Of a stretch of 64,000 nt of DNA, positions 24,136 through 35,020 are shown in pieces. A program made the position numbers and the translations under genes. The notes under the pieces are model-generated. The model was not told the origin of the DNA. It was given only the letters and a program-made list of their open reading frames with translations, and made no database searches. Positions within the stretch are counted from its first letter, which is position 1. Every line of letters starts with the position of its first letter. Source of the DNA: Moniliella sp. 'wahieum' (Eukaryota; Basidiomycota; Moniliellomycetes; Moniliellales; Moniliellaceae); NCBI GenBank assembly GCA_003971905.1, contig RSEE01000096.1, positions 62,001-126,000 of the forward strand. Direction: 5' to 3'.

Positions 24136-24784
24136 GCGCTCCGGTTATCTCCGGACGCTGAACCCCGCTTGTCGTAGACATCTCAGCCCAACCCGCGTCA
24201 GTCCGGTTAGACTAGCGAGAGAGAGCCAGTCGACACCTTATCCTTGCTGCGGATATCTTCCGCGGCCTACCATGGTCGCATGGGCTTATCGGTAGATGCT
24301 TTGTGCCCATTGCGTCCAGTCTTGTCAGAACCCTTCCTGCTGCGCCCGACTACGCAGCGTCAGTCTTGGAGAGCAAGGGCTGTGCATTAGTCTTTACCTT
24401 TCTGGGAAGTGCCGCGCATTCTCTGTCTATACCTGTAATGAGGCACTTGAGGCATGATTCCTTCTGCTGTATATAAGGCCATGTCTAAGGCTTGCTAGCT
24501 GTGGTCCTGGTCGACCATCCTGTCTATTACCGTTGATCTCCCCGACTACCAGTTCCTCTCTCGCCCTTCCACCTCCTACCACCCTTACGCTTACGAATTT
24601 ACGACTTACGTCGAGTGCACTGCAAGCCGCGGTTACTCTTATCAGTAGCGCTTGCTCTTCTTTAGGATTCTGTCTGTTCCCGCTAGCGACAGGATACCGA
24701 GTGTGGTAACGCTGTGTGGAACAGAGTAACTTCGGAGCTCCTGGACCCCTTATTCAGCTGGTCTAACTACCTACGTACGCGGCT
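24136..24784. other. AT-richer spacer with TATATAAGG box
   Basis: No gene. TGTATATAAGGCC at about 24470-24482 has a counterpart TAGTATATAAGGCC at about 25344-25356, next to another repeat copy. Each is followed by a pyrimidine-rich stretch, the kind of arrangement seen in promoters and in LTR U3/R regions; the sequence alone does not decide. Confidence 0.35.
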
Positions 24785-24960
24785 CCTACCTCGGAGGGTA
24801 TGGACTGCGGCCTTTGCACGCAGGCAGCCACCCACAACTAGAGGGTCTCCCCTCGCCTCTACACCCGCTCGGTTCAACCAGGATCTGGAGCGGGACCTAA
24901 CATACGAGCCACCGATTGATCTGTCCAAGGGTTTATACCCCTAAACTACAGGGGGGGTCC
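24785..24960 (+). repeat. dispersed repeat family, copy 2 (arm of an inverted repeat)
   Basis: Plus-orientation copy with CTGCGGCCTTTGCACGCAGG, CCTCGCCTCTACACCCGCTC, GGTTCAACCAGGAT and GGGTTTATACCCCTAAACTA. It faces copy 3 with only a short spacer, forming a large imperfect inverted repeat. Confidence 0.6.
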
Positions 24961-24974
24961 CACCCCGAGACCCC

Positions 24975-25095
24975 TCCCATGACACGACCTGGTGTGGAGG
25001 CGAAAGAGAGAGTATCTGGGCTGGATGGCTTCCTCTGCGTGGACAGGCCGCAACTCAGACGAGCAGTATGCGTAACTTTTCAAGACCCGTTGGAG
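24975..25095 (-). repeat. dispersed repeat family, copy 3 (second inverted arm)
   Basis: Minus-strand copy with GGTCTTGAAAAGTTACGC, TACTGCTCGTCTGAGTTGCG, TCCACGCAGAGG and TTCGCCTCCACACCAGG, close to copy 1 (also minus) and inverse to copy 2. Confidence 0.6.
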
Positions 25096-25949
25096 CGTCC
25101 AGGCACTTACGGGAAGCGCAATGTGTGGTTGCTTGGCCGTTCCCACCCTCGACGCTGTGGCTGGCAGAACCAGACGCAATCCTATACCCCGTGAAGAGCA
25201 AGCGCTGATCAATCTCGGCTTGAAGTGTACCCGATGTGAGTCGTAACGGCGTAAGCTAGTGGGACGGAGAATCAATGGTACAGGGAGAAGGTGGAAGTGT
25301 GGGCAAAGTGGAATTTAGTAGGGTTCGAGAGCGGTTGTTCGCTAGTATATAAGGCCCTACTCTTCTCATCGCCTCCTATGCATCTCCTGAGAGCCTCACA
25401 CGCAATTCTCCGCTTGCTTCAGCAGCTGGGCGTCTTCTGGCCTCTTCCTTGGGCTCTAACCCACGGCAGCGTAGCGTCCCATATACGACCCACCGATCCT
25501 AATATGTGACAAGTGGACGAGCGTTAAAATTTACCCCGGGCACTTGGTTGCGTCACACATCATCGACATCATCCATTGAAGCCCCGTGGAAACAAAGCAC
25601 TCCATTCGACGCGCAGACTTCAACCTATTAGGGGGGAAACGCGACTCCGAAGACAGTAGGAGGGGGAGCGGGAACGAGATTACGTGTAAAGCAAGGTGTG
25701 TGACGGTGGTGAGTCAGTAGGAACTACTACGGGGTTCTTTGGCCGCCCCTTCTCCCCGATGTCGCGGAACAGGAACGTTGGTTCGATCGGTAGAAGTGTA
25801 CCGATCCATTCTCATTGTACAGGGACACAACCAAGCGTACCTACTGACGGGTTCAAGGCCTCGCCAGAGTATGCAGACTGTGATCAAACCGTAAGATTAT
25901 CCCGTTCGACGTTCAAGCACGCCCAACGGAAACAAATAAAACGGAGCAG
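25096..25949. other. intergenic, no gene seen
   Basis: Contains the second TATATAAGG box (about 25346) followed by a pyrimidine-rich tract. No recognisable coding sequence in either strand. Confidence 0.4.
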
Positions 25950-26500
25950 GTGTGGGGCGGGACTCGCGGTTCCGTGGCCAGGGGAGGGGAAGCGGGTACC
26001 GCAGAAGAGGTGGAGACCTGCGTTTCTAAGTCTCCCTCAGCAAGGGACCGGAAGGTAGTGGCTCACATGGATGATCTGGCCCGTAACAGGGGTGGTACCG
26101 TCCTGAGCACTGTACGCTTGTTCCATCTCGGCGAGCGAGGCACGGTTCTGGCGTATGGTTTCACACTGCTATCGCTCCGCTTGCGTGGCACAGGTGGCGG
26201 TGGTGAACATACTGTCGATGCTGCTGCATCTATCCAGGGGAGAGGTGGTAGGGGACTTGGACTCTTCCGCTGGCGAAGAGCTAGGCGCGACAGCGGTCAA
26301 GATGGGCGGGACGAGAGAGCCCCCAGGGGCGCGTAGCGCCTCGGGAACCTGTGGTGGGCACAGCAGCGTGGCAGGAGGTCAGGGTCCGACGGGCTGGCTT
26401 GGATTGCTGGGTGGCGATGCCGTCGGGGGCCGGGGGAAGAGGGGAGGTTCGTGGGCGTAGTACACCCCGGGAGCGAGAATGGGGGTGCCCGCACGCTTGC
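25950..26500 (-). pseudogene. 5' remnant of a possible trehalose-synthase-complex gene
   Basis: On the minus strand one frame reads VPPILTAVAPSSSPAEESKSPTTSPLDRCSSIDSMFTT (about 26330-26215) and then IRQNRASLAEMEQAYSAQ and TTPVTGQIIHVSHYLPV (about 26155-26045). A Ser/Pro-rich lead followed by 'GxIIHVSHYLP' is how the TPS-like domain starts in large regulatory subunits of the trehalose-6-phosphate synthase/phosphatase complex. The roughly 2 kb of glycosyltransferase sequence that should follow is absent: past about 25950 I see no coding. One TAG lies within the frame near 26180. I read it as a truncated gene divergent from ULP1. The family call is tentative. Confidence 0.4.
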
Positions 26501-26717
26501 CCTGGGCCTTAGGGTTATTTCGACGTGCTGTGGTTAACCTGCACGTGACACGCGCAAGCGGCGTTGGAATTGAAATGGCACATGTGATGTGATGTGATGT
26601 CATCGGCCATCCATCCAGCGACCTGCAACCCTTTTTTTCTTCCCTGTCGTCGATCGGCCCAACTGCCTCGTCCTCCACTCCAGCTCCAACGTGCCCGCCG
26701 CCGCTTTCTTTTGCTCC

Positions 26718-26741
26718 TCTGCGTCTGCGTCTGCTTCTGCT

Positions 26742-26789
<48 letters not shown>

Positions 26790-26832
26790 TCTGCGTCTGC
26801 GTCTGCGTCTGCGTCTGCTTCTGCTTCTGCGT
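26718..26832. repeat. hexanucleotide microsatellite (TCTGCG)n
   Basis: About 19 copies with a few TCTGCT variants directly upstream of the ULP1 start. In one frame it encodes an Ala-Ser repeat that is open into the ULP1 frame from an ATG at 26691, so it could be 5' UTR or an N-terminal extension. Confidence 0.9.
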
Positions 26833-26855
26833 CGGCCCCCTCCCTGCGGTCCACG

Positions 26856-29800
26856 ATGGCGCAGAAGCGCAAAGCGGCACCCGCCTCGCCCCAGGGGCTC
26901 CAGCAGCCCAAACGACGTCCGACTTTGTCTGCCTCCTCTTCTTCTGCCTCTGCTGCTGCCTCTGCCTCTGCTCTGCCTCTGCCTCCCCGACCGCCAAGGG
27001 CCCAAGCCTCCGCACCAGTCCAAGCTGCTGGCCAAATGAGGGACAGCCCCCGTTCCGCCTCTGCCCGCGCCCTGGCCGTCCAGACTGCCCTCCATTCCAT
27101 CGCCCCGCCTGCGTCCGACGCCCCGCGTCCCGTGTCTGGACAAGCGTCGCTTCCTGCTCCCCCTGAGCACAATGTGCATCCCACCACCGCACCCGCAGTG
27201 CCACCAATACCCGTCCCTGCACCAGCACCAGCACCAGCACCAGCACCAGCACCAGCACCAGCACCAGCACCAGCACCAGCATCCCCGTCCATAGCTGCGT
27301 CCGCATCCGCATCCACATCCACATCCACATCCACATCCGCAACCGCTTCCGTACCGCACCTTGTTTCTGTCTCTGCCTCGACCGAGCGAGTGAGGTCGAG
27401 CTGCCATCCCTACACCCACATCCGCATCCGCATGCGCCGCCTTCTTTTCTCCGCCTCTTTCCTTTTCGTCCGGGGGAAAGGGGGGAGGTACGGCACCCCC
27501 CTCGGTGTCTGCGCAACCTTTCTCTTTCTCCCACCAAGGCCCCCTCGATCGTTGTGCTGCTGCGCATTCGCATTCGGCCTCGCCTCCACTTTGCTCGGCC
27601 CCACGGAAGCGGACGTAGGCGCGAGCATCGTCCTACGGAGCTACTGATCGCCAGGAGACGCGCCAGGATAAGCAGGACGCAGAGGAGGTGGATCTCTCGC
27701 TCCCGTCGCTGTCGTTGCCGCTGCCGCTGCCGCTTGCACTGGAACTTGAACATGAACCTGCACCTGCACTTGAACAGGAACATGGTGTTAACCTGAACTT
27801 GAATCTGCCTCACCTGCGTGCCGGCTGCGAAACTCATCGCACCATCTTCTCGAGGGACGTACGACCGCGACCGCACCTACCCCCTCCCGCAGCTCCCGCA
27901 GCTCCCGCACCAGCAGCGCGACCACCGAGCCGGAAACTGCGACCGAGTCGAGCGACCCTAACCCGTACCAGCCCAGCTCCCCGTCCCGTAGCGGCTCGGA
28001 CACCTGCCTCCTTCCCTCCCCCTCGGACGGGACGGGGACGGGGACGGGGACTTTGCCTTGTCCCTCCCGTCTTCGTCTCGGCCTCGCGGGTCCTGGATCG
28101 ACCTGACCCACAGCACAAGTCCATGTCGAGCCTCTCTTCTCCCCGCTTGCCTCGGGGAAGTCTGGGTCCATACAGCCCGAGAAGCAGGGTACCACTACCA
28201 GCTCTACGGTCCAGAGTCAGCTCAAGCTCAAGCTCAAGATCATGGGGAACATCCTGGGTTGCTTCCGTTGTGGCCTACGTCCTCTCTTCCCTCCGCCGTC
28301 CGAGCGGGCCTGTCCCATCCAAGCGGACGAGTCACAGCGCGCTCCCGCTTCGTTGCGCTCTTGCACGGCCCCTTGGCTCGCGCTCTCGCTAACACAACCG
28401 TCCCGCGCCGCATAGCGTCCGGTACAAGCCCAGGTGCCAGTACCAGTGCAAGTGCAAGTGGGAGTGCGAGTGCCATGGCGCAGGTCTCGGCAATTGGAAC
28501 GCAGGTATTGCACAGGCGATGGCGCCTCGCTTGGTTCCTCCCACGTATACCTCTTCGTCTCGGAATCCTACCACTCTCGGACTACCTCGCGCGGCGTCCG
28601 GCCCCGCTCCCCCTCCCTCTCGGCCAGCATGCATGCCACCCACCCCGAACCGCATGGGAATTAAGGTGCGTACAAAAGTCTGACTGTTCTGGGGTCCTGG
28701 TTCTGGGTTCCCTCGGCTGGCGATAGGAAGGCTAATCGGTTGTGTGTGTGTGTGTGTGTGTGTGTGTCTGTGCGGAGCAGACACGGTCCCCGCTGCCACC
28801 GCCACCGTCGGAATCGGAATCGGCACGGGCAAGCAACGTCGCCTCGCTGGTACGTCTGCTTCGGTCGCTGCAGCCCAGCCGGCCGTGGCAGGCTAGCTCC
28901 CACCGCGACGCAGTGGAAACTATCTGGAAGAGTGCCCAGGTTCTCCAAGCTATCGATACTGATCTCCCGCGCTCGCGCCCGCAAGCGCATGCGCATGCGC
29001 ACGCGCCCCGTTCCCCTTCGCCCCGATCACCTCAACCTCAACCTCAACCACCACCGCTCCCGCTCCCCGCCAACGCGTAGAGGAAGTATGTCTCGCCCCC
29101 TAGTACCACTCCCCTTGTTTGCGGCCCTCATCCAACCCACTAACCACCCCCTCCCCCGCGCTACTTTCTTTCTTATTTCTTTCTTTCTTATCTCTCTTTC
29201 TTTCTCTTTTCCCAGACGTACCAACGCCAAGCGGCCACGTACTTTTTGCAACGCGAGCGCGATGCTCGGTCCCGCATCCAACCCCAAGTTCAACCCCAAG
29301 CCCAAGCCCAAGCCCAAGCTCAACCCCCGACCGGTCGCAGCTCATCGCACGACGAAACCCCTGCACTCGGTACACCCCTCGCGCACTCCCCCCTCTCTTG
29401 CCAACCCCAACCCATTGCGCGCCGAGCTCCGTTCCCCACGCAGCTGACCGCGGCTCAGCACGCACTGCTGCGCACCACGCTGGCCCAGCCTGCACTTGTC
29501 ATCTCCATCCCTGCGCGCAGGTGACCCCGCGACTTGCTCCGCTTGCGCCCGGGCCAGTGGCTGAACGACGAGTCGATTAACTTTTATGGCCAGTTGATCG
29601 CCCACCGATCTAAGCGAGCCGCCGACGTGCGCGCTACGGCCAGTGCGAATGCTAATGCGAATTCTGATGCGAATGTGCGTGCCCATCCCGCTGCTTCTGG
29701 TTGTGATCATGGCCCTGGTCGTGAACTTGACGCCGGTGCAGGGCCGGGGAAGCGGAAGCGTCGGTAGCGCAGGCGGAGGCGTTGTGGAACGTGCATGTGT

Positions 29801-30351
29801 TCAGCTCCTTTTTCTACCACAAGCTCAGCACGTGTGGGGCGGCAAGTGTGGCGCGGTGGACGCGCAAACTCGACGTACTGGCCAAAGACAAAATTATCTT
29901 CCCGGTCAACCTGTCCAACACCCACTGGGCTACCGGCTGCATTGACCTACGTCGCAAACGGATCGAATACTACGATTCACTACGGATGCCCAACCCGCGC
30001 TTTTTCCACCATGTACGCACTTGGCTGCGCGCGGAGCACACCGCTCATCGTCCTGACTTCCCTTGGCGCGATGACGATTGGTCCGAGTATTCCCCGGCTC
30101 AGTTTCCCGTCCAGAATAACGGCGTCGACTGCGGCGTGTTCGTCCTCGCTACACTCGATTATCTTTGTCGACGCGACGTGCCACAGGACGGCCAGGTGCG
30201 CCAGAGGGCACAACAGGCACAACAGGGACAACAGGGACAGGAGAAGCAGGTCCAGGAGTACCTTTCCCCATTTGGATTTACCAGCGATACCATGCCCTAC
30301 CTTCGCCGCCGATTCGCATACGAAATCATTACCAAGCAGCTGCTCGACTAA
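26856..30351 (+). CDS. ULP1: Ulp1-type SUMO protease
   Basis: Cysteine protease that matures SUMO and removes it from targets, usually at the nuclear pore. Start at ATG 26856 gives MAQKRKAAPASPQGLQQPKRRP, a basic NLS-like lead, then a long low-complexity N-region with a PAPAPA run (about 27219-27279). Introns are visible at 28676-28780 (contains a GT microsatellite) and 29086-29215 (joins RVEE to TYQRQAATYFLQRERDAR). The catalytic domain is clear: LLRLRPGQWLNDESINFYGQLI, VFSSFFYHKL, DKIIFPVNLSNTHWATG (His), IEYYDSLR (Asp), FPVQNNGVDCGVF (Gln and Cys), ending AYEIITKQLLD, TAA 30351. The insert between YGQLI and the next block is Ala/Asn rich. Several frame changes occur, mostly in the low-complexity part and near 29521 and 29740. 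Confidence 0.9.
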
Positions 30352-31028
30352 GTACTAATCACTCACTCGCACCTACTGCCGCCGTCGGGCGGAGGACGTG
30401 ACCCCCCACCTAACCATCTTGCCTCGTTTCTATCTTGCTTGATCATACAATTCGCACCCACGGTGCTTGGTCCTGGATGCCGCGGTCTTGCTCGGAGACC
30501 GTCCCTGCAGGGGTTTCCCCCTCGCACGATGCACGATGCACGATGTAGGATGTAGGATGGGCCGTGGAGCGGGACGCTGGGATCGGGCCATGACAATGAG
30601 CACCGCCCTGCGCGCTTGGCCAACCCAAACCCATCGCCCGCCTCTTAACCCATCCCATCCCATCCCATCCCATCCCATCCCACCCCGCGCCACAGTGTAT
30701 AGTGTGGGGCGATGAATTCATCACGGATGCATGCCTCCCCGCCGACCATCCTGGGGTGTGCTGTTCTGCACGGGGAAGGGAGGCGCTCCGACGCGGCTAC
30801 ACACGCCGTCCGATCCAGATGCTCGGCGACTTGAAGCTGGACGTAGGCCAGGGCGCTTGTGGATTGATTGGGACTGGTGGCGTGGCGGAACAGCAGAAGT
30901 TAACCGGGCGGAATGGACATGGAATCCTCTGCCCAGCCCAGCCCAGCCCAGCCCAGGGAAAGCACCGAGCACCAGCAACCCAAGAAGCGCCCTGAACGTA
31001 CTGAACACTCAACTGAACCGCAAGCAGC
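30352..31028. other. intergenic with pentanucleotide repeats
   Basis: No gene seen. Holds GCACGAT repeated near 30525-30545, (CATCC)n at 30648-30686 and (CAGCC)n at 30931-30956, both pyrimidine-biased and just upstream of the next start. Confidence 0.5.
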
Positions 31029-32528
31029 ATGAGCCGCGCCCCTCCCTATGCCAGGCACGACGGCCGTGCGCGCTGGGCGCCGCCCCTCAGGCACGCCCAC
31101 ACCCCGCCAGCGGCCGATGCGCCTCCCCCCGCCTCTGCTGGGTACGCCGCTGGTCCTGCCCCGCCGCCTCCTCCTCCTCCTCCGCTCGGTCGGGCTGCAT
31201 GGGCACGCGAGTATGGCCGCGATGCGTATGGCAGAACGGCACCTGCGCACGAACCGTATGCCCGTGACGCGTCCCGTGGTGGGAGCGCGGAATGCGTCGC
31301 CGCGAAGGGCGCCGTGAAGGTCGACGGGAACGTCTGCGCGAAGGTCCACGTGAAGGTCCACGTGAAGGTCCACGTGAAGGTCCACGTGAAGGTCCACGTG
31401 AAGGTTGGCGTGAAGGTTGGCGTGAACGTCGGCGTGACGGTCGGGGTGAACGTCGCCGCGACGGTCGGCACCAAGGCGGTGGGAAGATGGAGATGCGTGC
31501 CGAGAGCACGGAACGGCCGAGCCGGACCTTGTTGGTGCGCAACGTTGACCTTGCCACGTCGGTCGAGGAGATTTGGCGTGTATTTGGGCAGTATGGGGAG
31601 GTCAAGTCGGTGGAGGAGCGGGTGGGCGAGCACGGGGTTGGCTTGGTTACGTTTTACGATGTGCGCGCGGCGGCTGAGGCTAAACGGCGTTTACGGGGCT
31701 ACGCGCTGGGCCTGCACGTCACCCGATCCATGTCCACTACGACTATGAGTACGAGTACGAGTACGATTCCGGCCTGCCTTGTCCTGATCGCTCTCCGTCG
31801 CCCTGCCCACGCACTAGCAACCAAGGTACCGTGCGTGTGGGCTTGCTTGACAGGGGCATGGTTGCCCCCGCTCTGGCGCAGGACCGCGTGCAAAACATGT
31901 TTGACAAGGTGGGCGAAATCCAATCCATTCGCTCGGACCGGCCTGGTTCGGTGCTGGTACAGTACTTTGATGCCCGCGTCGCCTCATGGCCCTCGACACG
32001 CTCCATGACAAACAAGCTGGTCCAGACGCTACGTGGCAAGTCACCTTGGTCTGGGACTTACCGCCTCACAATGTGCAACCGCAACCACAACCACAACCAC
32101 AACTGCACCAACATCAACACCAACACCACCCCACACAGGACACTTGACCGTGCCACCGTTGATCAGCCCACGTGCCGTCGCCCCCCCTCCTCCTCCTCTG
32201 GGGTTCCTTCCTCTCGTTCTTCTTTCTCGTCCTCGCCCTCCTTGGCCTCCGTTCCAACCGTACCGGAATGGGCACCGGAACGGGCACTGGCAGAACGGCC
32301 GTCAGGTTCGCCCAGCGCGTACACCGCCCCACCCCACCCGAACCCTGCAACGCACATACTTCCCTCGTCGCAGCGTGTAACCCGTACGCGCACGTACCAC
32401 CCCCCACCTCCGTCGTACTCGGCACGAGATCGAGATCGAGGGGAGATCGAGCGCGCAACACCCCACCGCCTACGCCCGCACCTGCGCCTCCGATTCTGAC
32501 TCCCGCTCCGACTCGCGCTTCAACGTAA
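31029..32528 (+). CDS. Mei2-like RNA-binding protein (two RRMs)
   Basis: ATG 31029 opens MSRAPPYARHDGRARWAPP, a Pro/Ala and then Arg-rich region. A 12-base minisatellite (about 31338-31428) encodes a REGP repeat in the frame that continues into the RRM. RRM1 is SRTLLVRNVDLATSVEEIWRVFGQYGEVKSVEE...GVGLVTFYDVRAAAEAKRRLRGYALGLHV, with RNP2 LLVRNV and an RNP1-like GLVTFYD, typical of Mei2/fungal RRM proteins. A second, weaker RRM follows (RVQNMFDKVGEIQSIRSDRPGSVLVQYFDAR). The C-terminus is Pro/Asn/Arg rich and its end is uncertain, because frames close between 32499 and 32528 while a Pro/His-rich frame remains open to about 32950. Several frame changes. Role in mRNA fate is inferred from the family. 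Confidence 0.7.
31338..31428. repeat. 12-base coding minisatellite (GTGAAGGTCCAC)
   Basis: Five close copies followed by GTGAAGGTTGGC variants. In the RRM protein frame it encodes Arg-Glu-Gly-Pro units; in the other frame it stays open too, so frame slippage here would not create a stop. Confidence 0.88.
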
Positions 32529-33528
32529 CCTTCGATCTCCAAGCGACGACGCCAGCTCCAACACCATGGCAACCCACCGCCCTGGGCCCAAGGTGCACAA
32601 AAAGGCCGTCCTACTTGCTCCTGCGCCGCCTCTTCTTCCCCCCCGGCTCTGCCCACCAGGGTGCGGCGCTTGGTTCGCGCCACGTCGTGTCGCACTCGGA
32701 GGGATGTCAACGGGGGGGAGGTCGCACGCGGGGGATCGCATCCCGTGGGCGTCACAACCGGTAGCCTGCGCAGCGTTGGTTCTGGGACCGCAACTGGTTG
32801 GTCTCACAACTCTAGCCCCAGCTCAAATCCACCCCGTCACCCTCATCCCCATCCCCATCCCCATCCCCAACTCCAACTCCATCCCACCCCCAACTCGATC
32901 CTCAACTCGATCCCCAACTCCGTCGGCGTCGGTTGCTACCCAGCTGTAGCTTCGCCAACAATGCGGGCAGAAGCGCAGTCCGAGCTTGTGCCTGCGTGTA
33001 GACTGGACTTAGGCTTAGGCCTGGGCTTAGGCTTGGGCTTGGGCTTGGGCGTGAGGGTTGCGACCAAGCAGCATCAGCTTAGCTCCGCTACCATGCCACC
33101 ACCAATACCCCCGTCGTCCGCCTGTCGGAATTGATGATTGATGCATGTGCATGATAGATGATCGAGATGATCGATGAGGCCCTGAGGGCTTGTTGTTGCA
33201 GGGTCTTGGCGTGCGGTCGGACATAGTGCAGAGCCCCATCCCGCCGGGCGACAAGCGCACCCGGCCAAGGGCGTGGCGAGGCAGGCGATGGCGCAACACA
33301 ACTCACATCACAGCCGCCGACGGAGCACGGCCCAGCTGGGCCGTGTGCCAGCCAGGCAGGCCAACTGGGCCGTGCACACCGCCAGGCACTGCAATCAAAA
33401 ACGAAAACGTATTTATAGTACGCGCTTGAATATTGATTGCTGTTGCTGGGCCCCAGCCTCGGGTCCGCGTTACCAGTTAGGCCTGTCCCCAATCCCCAAC
33501 TAACGCCAACACTACCTGGTCCGCGCGC
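32529..33528. other. intergenic or 3' region of the RRM gene
   Basis: No independent gene supported. CCCCATCC repeats (about 32848-32870), a CTTGGGCTTAGG-type repeat (about 33009-33050) and ATGATCGATGA words occur. Confidence 0.4.
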
Positions 33529-35020
33529 ATGCCCCCGCGCGTGTTTCTGCTTGGCCCAGGCTTTGTCGGGGGCGCTGTGCTGACGTACCTGCAGCGCCAG
33601 CGTCCCGACCTCCACCTCGCTGCCTTGGTCCGCCAACCGGACCAGGCCGAGCTGCTGCGCGCAGTGGGCATCGAGCCCGTTCTGGGCTCCTTGGACGATG
33701 CGCAGCTGCTACAAGACCAGCTGCAAAAGCCGATGTCGTACGTTGCATTCTCTCGCTTCCATTTGTCGGTGGGCGTTGAAGATCCTGTTGCTCCTACTAC
33801 GTGTTCTGCCTGTCTCCTGGTGGTGTGCTGACCACGTTTGTCGTGTCCCATCTAACCTACGCACTGTGTTGCACGCATCCTCTGCTCTCGCGCTCGTCCC
33901 CGCAGGTCATCAACACGTCTTCCAACAAGCACTTGGCTTCGGTCCAAGCTCTGCGGCTGGGTTCAAGGCCCGACCGCCGTCGGATACGCTTCCCATCTAC
34001 ATCCATACCTCGGGCAATGGCGTTCTGACCACGGGGGACCACGTGTACCGCCCACATCGGAACACGACGCGTACGACGATGCAGATCCCAAAGTGGAAGA
34101 ACGAATTAAGCCAACCGCGCCGCACCGCTCTATCGACCTAGCTGTTACACACCTCTTCTCCCCCCTCGCTCGCGTCGCTATCGTTTCCCACCACTCATTT
34201 ACGGCCTCAGTCCCACCCCCCTGCCACAGCACCGCCTCAGTGTCCAGTACCCACCTTAATTCGCGCCGCGTACGACTCCCGCCAACCACTTGTCGTGGGT
34301 ACCGGCCAAGGCGTCTGGAGCACCATTCATATTGACCATTTGGCTTCGGCTTACCTCGCCATCTTGGCCCAGTTACAGGCCTCCCCGGCCCCAGGACCCG
34401 CCAGATGGAAGGATCTACTTTTTCCCAGAAACGGGTGATACGTCGGCCCATCTTTGCGTCTAGTATAATGCCCCCCGCTGGGTTTGCCTCAGTGGTGCAC
34501 GGCAGGCTTGAGGTTCGATGCTGATTTTGTTGGGTTGTGGTTGTGTTTTGTGTGGTTGTGTGTTTGTGTGGTTGTGTGTTTGTGTGGTTGTGTGTTTGTG
34601 TGTTTGTGTGTCTGTTGTGTTGGTTTCCCCCGCTGTCCAATTCCACTCGCTGTCCGAGACGATTGGTACGGCGCTAGAGCAACGGGTGCGATCCCAGTCG
34701 CGGTCGCATCGCGAGCGGTGCGCACAGCTACAGCACAGAACAAGCTCACTTCTTTGGCCCTCCAGATGGCCTTCCAGTTCTGGGCGGACAATGCTCGTGT
34801 CCACTCCTCCCGCCTCGCCACGTTTGGTTGGTCCCCCGATACGGCCTTTCCCACCTCCGTCCTCCAGTCGGTGCAGCACGTCGAGGTGCCCGATTGGCTC
34901 GAACGCCATGAACGCAGCAACCTGAAGTTATGCGCCGACGCTCTGATGCCCTGTTGCATGTCAGAAACTGGAGCTTCTGCTCTGCTCTGTGTGGTCGATG
35001 GCCGATGGTCCATGGGATGA
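33529..35020 (+). CDS. NAD(P)-binding epimerase/NmrA-like protein
   Basis: ATG 33529 gives MPPRVFLLGPGFVGGAVLTYLQ, a Rossmann GxGxxG variant (GPGFVGG), then LHLAALVRQPDQAELLRAVGIEPVLGSLDD. An intron starts at GTACGT 33738 and ends at a CAG near 33905. Then come VINTSSNKHLASVQAL, IYIHTSGNGVLTTGDHVY, and later VVGTGQGVWSTIHIDHLASAYLAILAQL, which is the catalytic-side motif of atypical short-chain NmrA-like/epimerase proteins. A second insert near 34440-34650, holding an 18-base GT-rich minisatellite, is probably an intron. The C-terminus (WADNARVHSSRLATFGWSPD...LLQSVQHVEV) fits the substrate-binding helix region. Several frame changes. Substrate unknown; a redox sensor role is also possible. 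Confidence 0.75.
34534..34620. repeat. GT-rich minisatellite, unit about 18 bases
   Basis: TGTGTGTTTGTGTGGTTG is repeated about three times with flanking partial copies, inside a probable intron of the epimerase-like gene. Confidence 0.8.

Noticed and set aside
24700-24960. LTR plus primer-binding-site reading of TGTGGTAACGCTG near 24701-24715
   Set aside because: No second LTR, no defined TG...CA ends and no pol sequence nearby; kept only as an unclassified repeat family.
26379-27876. Long minus-strand frames (over 340 and 450 codons) opposite ULP1
   Set aside because: They consist of Cys-Gly, Gln-Thr and Val-Leu runs from the complement of microsatellites; the ULP1 strand has the real motifs.
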